DNA of 21,705 nt from an uncultured Alphaproteobacteria bacterium. Lineage in GTDB: Bacteria > Pseudomonadota > Alphaproteobacteria > Rhodobacterales > Rhodobacteraceae. Below the pieces are notes generated by a model, which was not told where the DNA came from, did no database searches, and worked only from the letters and a program-made list of their open reading frames with translations. Positions 1-7,130 of the stretch are shown piece after piece. Within the stretch, counting starts at the first letter, position 1. Every line of letters starts with the position of its first letter. The translations under genes and the position numbers were made by a program. The DNA lies in assembly GCA_902580265.1 (NCBI GenBank), contig CACHJY010000020.1:1-21705 (forward strand), given 5' to 3'.

Positions 1-20
1 TAGATTTCTGAAATAACAAG

Positions 21-53
21 CTTGAATTTCTTTGTTTTGGCATCATATATAAT
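21..53 (+). promoter_or_regulatory. Putative lon promoter, sigma-32-like
   Basis: CTTGAA at 21-26 is followed after 14 bases by CATCATAT at 41-48. This resembles the heat-shock sigma-32 pattern (CTTGAA, 11-16 bases, CCCCATNT). The same stretch can be read as a weak housekeeping promoter, with TTGAAT at 22-27 and TATATA or TATAAT at 46-53, although that spacing (18-20) is long. lon is a classical sigma-32 target in proteobacteria, so the heat-shock reading is plausible. Only the bases are seen here; the sigma factor is inferred. Confidence 0.4.
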
Positions 54-76
54 ATCGTGAGATTATGGAGAAAGTC

Positions 77-2476
77 ATGAGTGAATTCAAAAAACCCATT
101 CCTGTTCTACCCCTGAGAGACATTGTTGTTTTTCCAAACATGATAGTACGCCTTTTCGTTGGACGTGAAAAATCGGTCCTTGCTTTGGAAGAAGTGATGA
201 AAACTGAGCAGCAGATACTTCTTGTCGCACAAAAAGATGCAGGAGATGACAATCCTGGGGAAGATAATATTTTTAAAGTGGGAGTTATAGCAAATGTTCT
301 GCAGATCCTAAAGCTACCTGATGGAGCGGTAAAAATTTTGATAGAAGGAAAACACCGTGTAAAGATATCAGAGTTTTTAAGCAAAAATAGATTCCTCGAA
401 GCGTTTTGTGAAGAAGTTACCGATACTAATTTTTTGGGTGATGAGATAGAAGCTTTAAAAAGGACGGTCGCGACAGAATTTGATAGATACTCAAAATTAA
501 ACAAAAACATAACTGAAGAATCTTTAGAAGCTATTAGAAAAGCCTCAGATGCCGTTATGTTGTCAGACTCAGTTGCAGGACACCTAAATTTAACTGTTGA
601 AAACAAGCAGGAACTACTCGAGCTTTTTGATGTAAAGAAGAGGCTAGAAAAAATACTTGCAGTTATTCAAGGTGAGTTGAGTGTATTACGAGTAGAGAAA
701 AAGATTAAAACGCGGGTTAAAAACCAGATGGAGAAGACTCAGCGTGAGTATTATCTCAATGAACAAATGAAAGCTATCCAAAAAGAGCTCGGAGATGGTC
801 CTGAAGGACAAGATGAAATCTCAGAGATTCAAGAGAAGATAGATAAGACAAAATTAAGTAAAGAAGCAAAAGAAAAGGCTGTTGCTGAGTTGAAAAAGTT
901 GAAATCAATGTCTCCGATGTCAGCAGAATCAGCAGTGGTAAGAAACTATTTGGATTGGCTATTGAGTATTCCTTGGAGAAAAAAATCTAGAATAAAATCA
1001 GATTTAAACCATGCGCAAGAAATCTTAGATAATGATCATTTTGGTCTTAAAAAAGTAAAGGAAAGAATTATTGAATACTTGGCGGTACAACATCGTAGTA
1101 AAAAGCTTAAAGGACCGATTTTGTGTCTTGTGGGACCTCCTGGTGTTGGTAAAACCTCTTTAGGAAAGTCCTTAGCGAAAGCAACAAATAGGGAGTTTAT
1201 TAGAATATCGCTGGGTGGAGTAAGGGATGAGAGTGAAATAAGAGGGCATAGAAGAACTTATATTGGATCAATGCCTGGAAAAATCATTCAGAGTATGAAA
1301 AAAGCAAAGACATCTAACCCACTTATATTATTAGATGAAATTGACAAAATGGGATATGATTTTAGAGGAGATCCTGCCAGTGCAATGCTTGAAGTGCTCG
1401 ACCCTGAACAAAACTCTACATTCTCAGACCACTATTTAGAAGTAGAGTATGACTTGTCAGACGTGATGTTTATTACGACAGCAAATACTTTCAACATGCC
1501 TAGACCGCTACTTGATAGAATGGAAGTTATTCAGCTGTCTGGATATACTGAAGACGAAAAGGCTGAAATTGCCAAAAGACATCTTATTAAAAAGCAAATC
1601 GATAACCATGGCCTAAATGAAAACGAGTTTTTATTAAAGGATAAAGGTCTTTATGAAATAATAAGACATTACACAAGAGAGGCTGGAGTCAGAAACCTTG
1701 AAAGAGAGATCTCTAAGTTGTGTCGGAAAATTCTAACACTCATTATTAAAGACAAGAAGAAGTCCGTAAAAGTTGATGAAAAGAATATTAGTGATTTACT
1801 CGGTGTTAAGAAATTTAAATATGGGTTAGCTGAAGAATCAGATCAAATAGGTGTTGCCACCGGTTTGGCGTGGACTGAAGTTGGTGGTGATCTTCTCTCA
1901 ATTGAAGCCATAAAGTTACCTGGAAAAGGTAGGATGAAATCCACCGGAAAGCTAGGAGAAGTTATGAAAGAAAGCATCGATGCTGCTTCAAGCTTTGTGC
2001 GCTCCAGGTCACCATCGTTTGGTATTATCCCAACTTTATTCGACAAGTATGATATACACGTACATGTTCCAGAAGGTGCTACGCCTAAAGATGGCCCATC
2101 CGCTGGTATCGCTATGGTGACGTCGATAGTCAGCATGTTAACAGAGACACCAATTAGAAGGGATGTCGCTATGACGGGAGAAGTAACTCTTCGAGGAAAT
2201 GTTTTGCCAATTGGTGGTTTAAAGGAAAAGCTTCTTGCTGCGTTGCGCGGGGGAATAAAGACAGTCATTATTCCAATCGAAAATGTAAAAGATTTGGTAG
2301 AAATCCCTGATAATTTAAAAAACGATTTGGAAATTATTCCTGTGACATCCGTTGGAGAGGTTTTGGACGTTGCTCTTTCAAAAAAGTTACAAAGTATTGA
2401 TTGGGATTTCTCTGAATACGAAAATAGTGACAACCTTAAAGGTAGAAAGTCAGGTGAAGTTGAGCTACCAAACTAA
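77..2476 (+). CDS. lon: ATP-dependent protease Lon
   Basis: Cytosolic AAA+ serine protease that degrades misfolded and selected regulatory proteins. The N-terminal LON domain begins with the typical PVLPLRDIVVFP. It is followed by a coiled-coil linker containing YYLNEQMKAIQKELG, the AAA+ module with Walker A GPPGVGKT (residues 353-360) and Walker B LILLDEID, and the C-terminal protease domain. The catalytic Ser lies in KDGPSAG (residue 675) and the catalytic Lys in GGLKEK (residue 718). An in-frame ATG at 65 would add four residues. I prefer the ATG at 77 because GGAG at 67-70 then sits six bases upstream, and the product starts MSEFKKPIPVLPLRD as in the family. Length (799 residues) is normal. 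Two tRNA genes follow within 70 bases; the hupB gene often found after lon in proteobacteria is absent. Confidence 0.98.
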   Translation: MSEFKKPIPVLPLRDIVVFPNMIVRLFVGREKSVLALEEVMKTEQQILLVAQKDAGDDNPGEDNIFKVGVIANVLQILKLPDGAVKILIEGKHRVKISEFLSKNRFLEAFCEEVTDTNFLGDEIEALKRTVATEFDRYSKLNKNITEESLEAIRKASDAVMLSDSVAGHLNLTVENKQELLELFDVKKRLEKILAVIQGELSVLRVEKKIKTRVKNQMEKTQREYYLNEQMKAIQKELGDGPEGQDEISEIQEKIDKTKLSKEAKEKAVAELKKLKSMSPMSAESAVVRNYLDWLLSIPWRKKSRIKSDLNHAQEILDNDHFGLKKVKERIIEYLAVQHRSKKLKGPILCLVGPPGVGKTSLGKSLAKATNREFIRISLGGVRDESEIRGHRRTYIGSMPGKIIQSMKKAKTSNPLILLDEIDKMGYDFRGDPASAMLEVLDPEQNSTFSDHYLEVEYDLSDVMFITTANTFNMPRPLLDRMEVIQLSGYTEDEKAEIAKRHLIKKQIDNHGLNENEFLLKDKGLYEIIRHYTREAGVRNLEREISKLCRKILTLIIKDKKKSVKVDEKNISDLLGVKKFKYGLAEESDQIGVATGLAWTEVGGDLLSIEAIKLPGKGRMKSTGKLGEVMKESIDAASSFVRSRSPSFGIIPTLFDKYDIHVHVPEGATPKDGPSAGIAMVTSIVSMLTETPIRRDVAMTGEVTLRGNVLPIGGLKEKLLAALRGGIKTVIIPIENVKDLVEIPDNLKNDLEIIPVTSVGEVLDVALSKKLQSIDWDFSEYENSDNLKGRKSGEVELPN

Positions 2477-2504
2477 GCTGACTTTAACAGAAGTGAATTA
2501 TTTC

Positions 2505-2533
2505 TTGAGTTTACGAAAGAAAGAGGCTAATCA
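2505..2533 (+). promoter_or_regulatory. Possible tRNA promoter
   Basis: Between the lon stop and tRNA-Val, TTGAGT (2505-2510) and TAATCA (2528-2533) are separated by 17 bases. This would start transcription a few bases before the tRNA 5' end. The match is modest, and read-through from lon is the alternative. No terminator hairpin is visible between lon and the tRNAs. Confidence 0.3.
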
Positions 2534-2542
2534 ACTATTAAG

Positions 2543-2618
<76 letters not shown>

Positions 2619-2640
2619 CTATGAACTTGTGTTCATATGC

Positions 2641-2717
2641 GCGGTTGTAGCTCAGCTGGTTAGAGTGCCGGCCTGTCACGCCGGAGGTCGCGGGTTCGAG
2701 CCCCGTCAACCGCGCCA
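2641..2717 (+). tRNA. tRNA-Asp (anticodon GUC)
   Basis: A complete 77-nt tRNA with encoded CCA. The acceptor stem GCGGTTG pairs with CAACCGC, the discriminator is G, and CCA is at 2715-2717. The anticodon stem CCGGC/GCCGG encloses CTGTCAC, giving anticodon GTC. The T-loop is TTCGAGC. The neighbouring tRNA-Val/tRNA-Asp order after lon occurs in many alphaproteobacteria. panB begins only 15 bases downstream, so the tRNA precursor is probably cut from a longer transcript. Confidence 0.97.
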
Positions 2718-2732
2718 TTTTAGGTGTAAGCG

Positions 2733-3599
2733 TTGAATAAAAATAGAAAAAAGTTGACTATTCTAGACCTTGAGAAAAAGAAGGCTAGCAAAGAACGTCT
2801 TGCAATGGTTGCGGTGGGAGAATTTTTGTCTGCCCAATGGGCAGAAGCAGCAGGTGTAGATATAATTGGTGTTGGTGATAGCTTAGGAATGACACTATAT
2901 GGTCATGAGAACACTCTTTCAGTCACAGTTGATCAGATGATACAACACTGTAAGGCTGTTAGGCAGGGTGCGCCAAATACATTCTGTATCTTAGCTATGC
3001 CATATGGCTCTTATTCTACAAAAAGTATGGCAATAAAAAATGCATCAAAGATGATGAAAGAGAGTGGTGCCGATGCGATAAAATTGCAGTGTGGAAAGGA
3101 TAGAGTTAATATCATACGTGCGGTATCTGCAGCTGGAATCCCCGTAATGAGTCACGTTGGATTATTACCTCACTTCGTTCACCTATATGGTGGCTTCAAG
3201 ATGCAAGGCAAAAATGCTGAGGATGCAATTAAAATAATTGAAGATGCAATTGCTATAGAAAAAGCTGGTGCGATAGGAATTGAGATTGAAGCAGTCCCGG
3301 CCGAAGTAGCTCGAGAAGTTGATAGGGCGGTATCTATATTCACGTTTTCGATTGGTGGTGGTTCAGCAGGAAACTGTCAATTATTAAATGGCTATGACTT
3401 GATAGGAGGCTTTAATACATTTAAGCCAAAATTTGCAAAACGATTTGGAAATGTTGCTGATGTGGCAACAAACGCTTTTAAAGAATTCGTCAGTGAAGTA
3501 AAAGATAATAGTTTTCCAGATACAGAACATAGCTACAGTATGCCTTCAAGTGAAATTAGTAAATTTAAACAATATATTAAAAGTAAAAATAAAAGCTAG
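2733..3599 (+). CDS. panB: PanB-family protein (ketopantoate hydroxymethyltransferase homologue), divergent metal site
   Basis: The family transfers a hydroxymethyl group from 5,10-methylene-THF to 2-oxoisovalerate, the first step of pantothenate synthesis. Family motifs are clear: VGDSLGMTLYGHENTLSVT, SHVGLLPH, EAVPAEVA (containing the catalytic-type Glu) and PKFAKRFGN. Two of the three metal ligands known from E. coli PanB appear changed. The Asp of the ADLPF motif is Met (LAMPYGSY), and the Glu of KIEGG is Gln (KLQCG); the Asp of VGDS is kept. The start is TTG at 2733 with AGGTG at 2722-2726; no ATG lies nearby. Length is 288 residues, slightly longer than usual. No panC is adjacent. It may be an active but variant PanB or a paralogue with another substrate. 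Confidence 0.82.
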   Translation: MNKNRKKLTILDLEKKKASKERLAMVAVGEFLSAQWAEAAGVDIIGVGDSLGMTLYGHENTLSVTVDQMIQHCKAVRQGAPNTFCILAMPYGSYSTKSMAIKNASKMMKESGADAIKLQCGKDRVNIIRAVSAAGIPVMSHVGLLPHFVHLYGGFKMQGKNAEDAIKIIEDAIAIEKAGAIGIEIEAVPAEVAREVDRAVSIFTFSIGGGSAGNCQLLNGYDLIGGFNTFKPKFAKRFGNVADVATNAFKEFVSEVKDNSFPDTEHSYSMPSSEISKFKQYIKSKNKS

Positions 3600-4120
3600 A
3601 ATCTTAAACTTACTGTTTCAAAAGATAATCCTAGGTGGTCAAAATAAGTTAAAATGCTTTTATAACTTAAAGATATTGTTCTATCATTTACAAGTGGATG
3701 ACAAAAAATAGTATCTTGCCCCAACATTTCAGCATCCAGAAAGATATTTATGTCTTTTTTAGTGTTGTTTACAACGCTTAATGGAGAAACTGCGCCTGGA
3801 AACACTCCAAGCTCTTCAAAGAGCCTCTCCTTGCTTCCAAAAGAAAGTCTTGATGATCTTATTCTTGTAGTTAATAAGCTAAGGTCAATCTCGCAATCTT
3901 CGTGAGCGATTACCAGATAACTTTTTTTCTTTTTATCACGTAGGAATAGGTTCTTTGTATGAAAACCACGCATATTTTTTCTGTATTTCTTTGCTTCATT
4001 TACTGTAAAGAATGGGCGGTGCTTAAAAATATTAAAGTCGATCTTTAAACTTTCTAGCAACTTAAATAAAGATTCCGGGGATGTTGGGAGTGAGCTGGCA
4101 TTAACTGATGATGCATTCAT
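3596..4120 (-). CDS. YbaK/ProX-domain aminoacyl-tRNA deacylase
   Basis: A 174-residue single-domain protein of the YbaK/ProX (INS-like) editing family, which hydrolyses mischarged tRNAs such as Ala-tRNA(Pro) in trans. Seen: the conserved Lys in HTKNLFLRD (K56), the GxxxP loop GAVSP (109-113), and the C-terminal strand motif FCHPLVNDRTISLS. This layout fits the freestanding ProXp-ala/PrdX branch better than short YbaK; the exact substrate is inferred. The N-terminus holds a small NASSVNASS repeat. Start ATG at 4120 has no clear ribosome site. Its stop overlaps the panB stop in a shared CTAG at 3596-3599, so the two genes converge without a gap. Confidence 0.85.
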   Translation of the reverse strand: MNASSVNASSLPTSPESLFKLLESLKIDFNIFKHRPFFTVNEAKKYRKNMRGFHTKNLFLRDKKKKSYLVIAHEDCEIDLSLLTTRIRSSRLSFGSKERLFEELGVFPGAVSPLSVVNNTKKDINIFLDAEMLGQDTIFCHPLVNDRTISLSYKSILTYFDHLGLSFETVSLRF

Positions 4121-4180
4121 TTAATAAAAACCGATTGAAAAAACTATTATTCTTATGAAGGTATAAAAGTTCTATAGAAA

Positions 4181-4492
4181 TTAACTATTTGACAACTTAT
4201 CTCTAGCAGATTGAAGGCATTCAGTCATTTTCTTTCTAATAAGCTGCTCATCAACTAGACCTTCAAGGTCAGCTTTCAGCTTTCTGAACACATCTTCGTC
4301 GCCAGCTTCTTGAAAATCTGATTTTACAACCTCTCTAACATATCCCTCAGTTTTGTCTTCATCTAAACCTTTTATTTTGGCAGCCCACGCTCCTAATAAC
4401 TTATTTCTTAATGCTTCGATCTTGAATGTTAAGTCTTGCTCATGAGCATATTTATTCTCAAAAGCATCTTTTCTTTCATCAAATGTGGACAC
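4181..4492 (-). CDS. DUF1476 protein, F1-ATPase inhibitor zeta subunit
   Basis: A 103-residue mostly helical, highly charged cytosolic protein. The N-terminus MSTFDERKDAFENKYAHE is the hallmark of DUF1476, and AAKIKGL plus GDEDVFRKLKADL also match. In Paracoccus denitrificans this family is the zeta subunit, whose N-terminal arm inserts in F1 and blocks ATP hydrolysis. The family is restricted to Alphaproteobacteria, so it is a good lineage marker. The start is GTG at 4492, preceded by GGAG with a six-base spacer; no in-frame ATG lies close upstream. It is probably transcribed alone; the upstream gap (4493-4562) holds two 10-bp palindromes of uncertain meaning. Confidence 0.9.
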   Translation of the reverse strand: MSTFDERKDAFENKYAHEQDLTFKIEALRNKLLGAWAAKIKGLDEDKTEGYVREVVKSDFQEAGDEDVFRKLKADLEGLVDEQLIRKKMTECLQSARDKLSNS

Positions 4493-4562
4493 GTTTCACT
4501 CCATTGCTATTTCATTTGACTTAGTTGCTTTAAAGCGAATTTCAACTATAGTTTTATAGATT

Positions 4563-5165
4563 TTAAATAAAATTGGTTAACTTTATTCCTTTTTCAATCA
4601 TTGTTTTTTTTGCAATTTCTTCGGAGTTATTGAGATCAATAGCTTTGGTTAAATCTTGAAATACAAACACATCAAAGCCCAGGTTTACGGCATCTAACGC
4701 AGAATAAAAAACACAATAATCAAAAGCTAGCCCACATAAGTAAAGCTGCTTTATTCCTTTTTTTATTAAATATCCTTCAAGTCCAGTAGTAGTAATTTTG
4801 TCGTTCTCAAAAAAAGCGGAGTAACTATCGATTTTTGGATTACATCCCTTTCTAAGAATAAGATTGGATTTGTTAATATTTAAATTTTTATGAAAATTTG
4901 CTCCTATTGAACCTTGAATGCAGTGATCAGGCCATAGAATTTGAGAGCCATAATCCATTTCTATGTTTGAGTAAACTTTGGCGCTATTATTTGATGCAAA
5001 TGAGCTATGTTCCTTAGGATGCCAATCTTGAGTTAATATTATAGTATCAAATTTTTCTTGGGCACAGTTTATAGGTTCTACAAGCTTTTCACCATCTTTC
5101 ACTGCCAGTGCTCCACCATGACAAAAGTCGTTTTGCATATCTATGATTATTAAAGCAGAACTCAT
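4563..5165 (-). CDS. pncA: Nicotinamidase
   Basis: A cysteine hydrolase that converts nicotinamide to nicotinate plus ammonia in NAD salvage. All catalytic residues are visible: D9 (IIDMQNDF), K106 (LRKGCNP) and C151 (LAFDYCVF). Metal ligands D47 and H49 are in QDWHPKEHSSF and H81 in WPDHCIQG. Length (200 residues) is standard for bacterial PncA. A sirtuin, which releases nicotinamide, is encoded one gene away on the other strand; whether they cooperate is inference. It lies 19 bases downstream of the IalB-like gene on the same strand and may be co-transcribed with it. Confidence 0.96.
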   Translation of the reverse strand: MSSALIIIDMQNDFCHGGALAVKDGEKLVEPINCAQEKFDTIILTQDWHPKEHSSFASNNSAKVYSNIEMDYGSQILWPDHCIQGSIGANFHKNLNINKSNLILRKGCNPKIDSYSAFFENDKITTTGLEGYLIKKGIKQLYLCGLAFDYCVFYSALDAVNLGFDVFVFQDLTKAIDLNNSEEIAKKTMIEKGIKLTNFI

Positions 5166-5184
5166 TTTTATTTGGTATCAGATT

Positions 5185-5721
5185 TTAGTTGCAAGATGAG
5201 AGAAGATAATTAAATGATTTTGTAAATCCCATCAAGCTAAATTGATCTACTAGCATAGAGCCATCTATGCCTTGTAATTCAATTGTTAATCTATTCCCAC
5301 TAAGGAGCAATGTTATATCCTCTTTCATAAAGCCGTTTATTATAGCATGCTTACTTCTAGAGGTTTCATTAGAACTCAAAGCCATTAGCCCAAATACCTT
5401 TCTATTTTCAATATTCATAGAGCCAGAAATATTGTTTTTCAATGGATAGTCAGAGAAATATGACATTGAATAGTCTGTGTTATTTTTATTTACGGACAAA
5501 TATATGAATGAATTTTGCCTATTTTTGCCTAAGACCTCTCTGGAATTAAAATATGAGGCTGTTCTTTTTGCTTTTGAGGCTAGAAAGCATTCATTAGAGG
5601 AAGAAGAGTATACAGTCCAATCACGATACTTTTTTTTGACAACGAAGTCTTGCCCAACAGCGTTTTGTGCAAAGAAAGAGATAAATAAGCCTAAAATTAT
5701 TGGAAAGAATTTAAGTTTCAT
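5185..5721 (-). CDS. IalB-like periplasmic protein
   Basis: A 178-residue exported protein. A signal peptide covers residues 1-23: basic start MKLK, hydrophobic core FFPIILGLFISFFA, and likely cleavage after AVG. The mature part opens with YRDWTVYSSSSNECFLAS, which resembles the WxVY...CY/W..S start of alphaproteobacterial proteins annotated as invasion-associated locus B family. Near the C-terminus DQFSLMGFTKSF...C matches their DTFSLxGF...C ending. Two cysteines (45 and 177) could form a disulfide. Function is not known; the family name does not imply virulence here. The start is supported by AAGGA five bases before the ATG. The assignment is by recalled family pattern only. Confidence 0.6.
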   Translation of the reverse strand: MKLKFFPIILGLFISFFAQNAVGQDFVVKKKYRDWTVYSSSSNECFLASKAKRTASYFNSREVLGKNRQNSFIYLSVNKNNTDYSMSYFSDYPLKNNISGSMNIENRKVFGLMALSSNETSRSKHAIINGFMKEDITLLLSGNRLTIELQGIDGSMLVDQFSLMGFTKSFNYLLSSCN

Positions 5722-5753
5722 AATATCCTTTTAATTCAAATAAGTTGTAATTT

Positions 5754-5771
5754 TATACTAAAATAAAAAAA
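5754..5771 (+). promoter_or_regulatory. Possible -10 element and very short leader of the sirtuin gene
   Basis: TATACT at 5754-5759 is a good -10 hexamer only 12 bases before the ATG at 5772. Transcription from it would give a leader of about six bases and no Shine-Dalgarno site. The -35 region (around TTAATT, 5731-5736) is weak. The 50-base gap is shared with the divergent IalB-like gene. Confidence 0.35.
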
Positions 5772-6542
5772 ATGGGAACTCTATATATAACTGGAGCAGG
5801 TGTAAGTTCTGATAGTGGCATTCCTACTTTTCGTGGTGCCGATGGATTTTGGACTATCGGTAGTGAAAACTATACACCTCAGGAAATGGCAACAAGATAT
5901 ATGTATTTAAATAATCCTGAACAATTTCTTTTGTGGTATTTCAAACGGTTTGCGAAATATAGAAATGCAGAACCAAATGATGTTCATAGATGGCTCGCAA
6001 ATAAGAATTTGATTACACAAAACATTGATGGGCTAGACGGAAAAGCTGGTAATACAAGATATATCCCGATACACGGCCGTCTAGATAAAGTCACCATTTT
6101 TGCAGAGGAGGGTAAAGACTCTTCGATAATTGATGCTCCTTGGGAGAAAATATCTCGTCTTGGGTTCACTCATGATAATGACCCAAAGTCTGATGACTCT
6201 TTGATTAAAAAACTGCTGGAGTATTTTAAAATAGAAAAAAACAAACAACAAAAATATCATCCTACTCTAGGTTATTCGCTAAAACCGTTCGTACTTTTGT
6301 TTGATGAAATTTATACAGAATTATACAGGATAGGTGAGGCTCAACGAAGAATGATTAAAGCAGACAAAATGGTTTTTATGGGAACTTCCTTTAGTGTAAA
6401 TATTACGGCAATAGCACTTAGAATAGCGGCGTCCAACTCAATAGATATTGAAATAATAGACCCAAATCCAATCGATATTGGCTATAAACATGCTGCCTAT
6501 TTCGAAATGTCGGCGTTAGAATACGTTGAAAGTTTTTTATAA
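5772..6542 (+). CDS. Sirtuin-family (Sir2) NAD-dependent deacylase without zinc cysteines
   Basis: Sirtuins remove acyl groups from lysines using NAD, releasing nicotinamide. Seen: the Rossmann NAD motif TGAGVSSDSGIPTFRG (7-22), then GFW; TQNIDG (82-87); the catalytic His in PIHG (H101); KPFVLLFDE (171-179); and MGTSFSVN (203-210). The 256 residues contain no cysteine at all, so the usual four-Cys zinc ribbon after the catalytic His is absent. In its place is a charged segment (residues about 103-165). The NAD and catalytic residues look intact, so activity is possible but the fold of the small domain must be supported differently. The start at 5772 is fixed by the family N-terminus; no ribosome site is seen. 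The 3' end overlaps msrQ by 46 bases. Confidence 0.85.
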   Translation: MGTLYITGAGVSSDSGIPTFRGADGFWTIGSENYTPQEMATRYMYLNNPEQFLLWYFKRFAKYRNAEPNDVHRWLANKNLITQNIDGLDGKAGNTRYIPIHGRLDKVTIFAEEGKDSSIIDAPWEKISRLGFTHDNDPKSDDSLIKKLLEYFKIEKNKQQKYHPTLGYSLKPFVLLFDEIYTELYRIGEAQRRMIKADKMVFMGTSFSVNITAIALRIAASNSIDIEIIDPNPIDIGYKHAAYFEMSALEYVESFL

Positions 6543-7129
6543 GCCTTAGTGCTTTTTACCTTCAGAATGAGAATAAAAATTGTTATGCCTGTGTACAAAT
6601 ATAACTCTCCTGTCCAGGTTTTAGACATCAAAATGAAATGAAAAATTGATAACACTATTGCTATATAGATAAAGCTGTGGATCCTATTCCATGTCTTGAT
6701 ATTTAATTTACGAAGTGCAAAATTATTCGACGTGAGCGCTAAGGGTATCAAAGTTATAAAAGCAAAAAAGCCTGCAATTATATAATATCTTTTTTGTAGA
6801 TCAGATAACAAAATATCAATTGAGAGACCGATATCGAGGAAAAAATATACACAAATGTGGGAAACGATATAATAAAATGCAACCAATCCAATGCAACGTC
6901 TATACCTCATCAAATTAATCTTCGCGTATTTAAAAAGTGGTGAAATTGAAAGAGTTATTAGTAAAAATATAAGCCCAAGCTCTCCGTATTTATGCTCTAA
7001 AAACCGCAGAGGGTCGGGACCTAGTTGATTAACTGTTCCCCAATAAAAATATAGGGGTATTGGGATTAGTAAAATACAATATAGCAATGAAATGGGTAAA
7101 GACCTAAAAAAACTGCTAAAAGTCATCAT
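6497..7129 (-). CDS. msrQ: MsrQ, haem-binding membrane subunit of the MsrPQ methionine sulfoxide reductase
   Basis: An inner-membrane b-type cytochrome (210 residues, about six helices) that passes electrons from the quinone pool or flavins to MsrP. The characteristic WGTVNQLGPDPLRFLEH, the RYRRCIGL turn and the histidines H91 (VSHICVYF), H151 (NRIHSFIY) and H164 (IFHFILM) are present; these positions equal the haem ligands reported for E. coli MsrQ. It starts one base after the msrP stop, so the pair is an operon with likely translational coupling. Its last 46 bases overlap the convergent sirtuin gene. Confidence 0.95.
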   Translation of the reverse strand: MMTFSSFFRSLPISLLYCILLIPIPLYFYWGTVNQLGPDPLRFLEHKYGELGLIFLLITLSISPLFKYAKINLMRYRRCIGLVAFYYIVSHICVYFFLDIGLSIDILLSDLQKRYYIIAGFFAFITLIPLALTSNNFALRKLNIKTWNRIHSFIYIAIVLSIFHFILMSKTWTGELYLYTGITIFILILKVKSTKAYKKLSTYSNADISK

Positions 7130-7130
7130 T

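Noticed and set aside
43..606. A long minus-strand reading frame opposite lon
   Set aside because: It lies wholly inside lon, whose protein sequence is strongly family-like; the antisense product has no recognisable motif or ribosome site.
4527..4553. Two 10-bp palindromes (GCTTTAAAGC and AACTATAGTT) upstream of the zeta-inhibitor gene
   Set aside because: Short and AT-rich; either could be chance, and no known operator matches.
5477..5734. An 85-codon plus-strand frame opposite the IalB-like gene
   Set aside because: The minus-strand gene has a signal peptide, ribosome site and family pattern; this frame has none.
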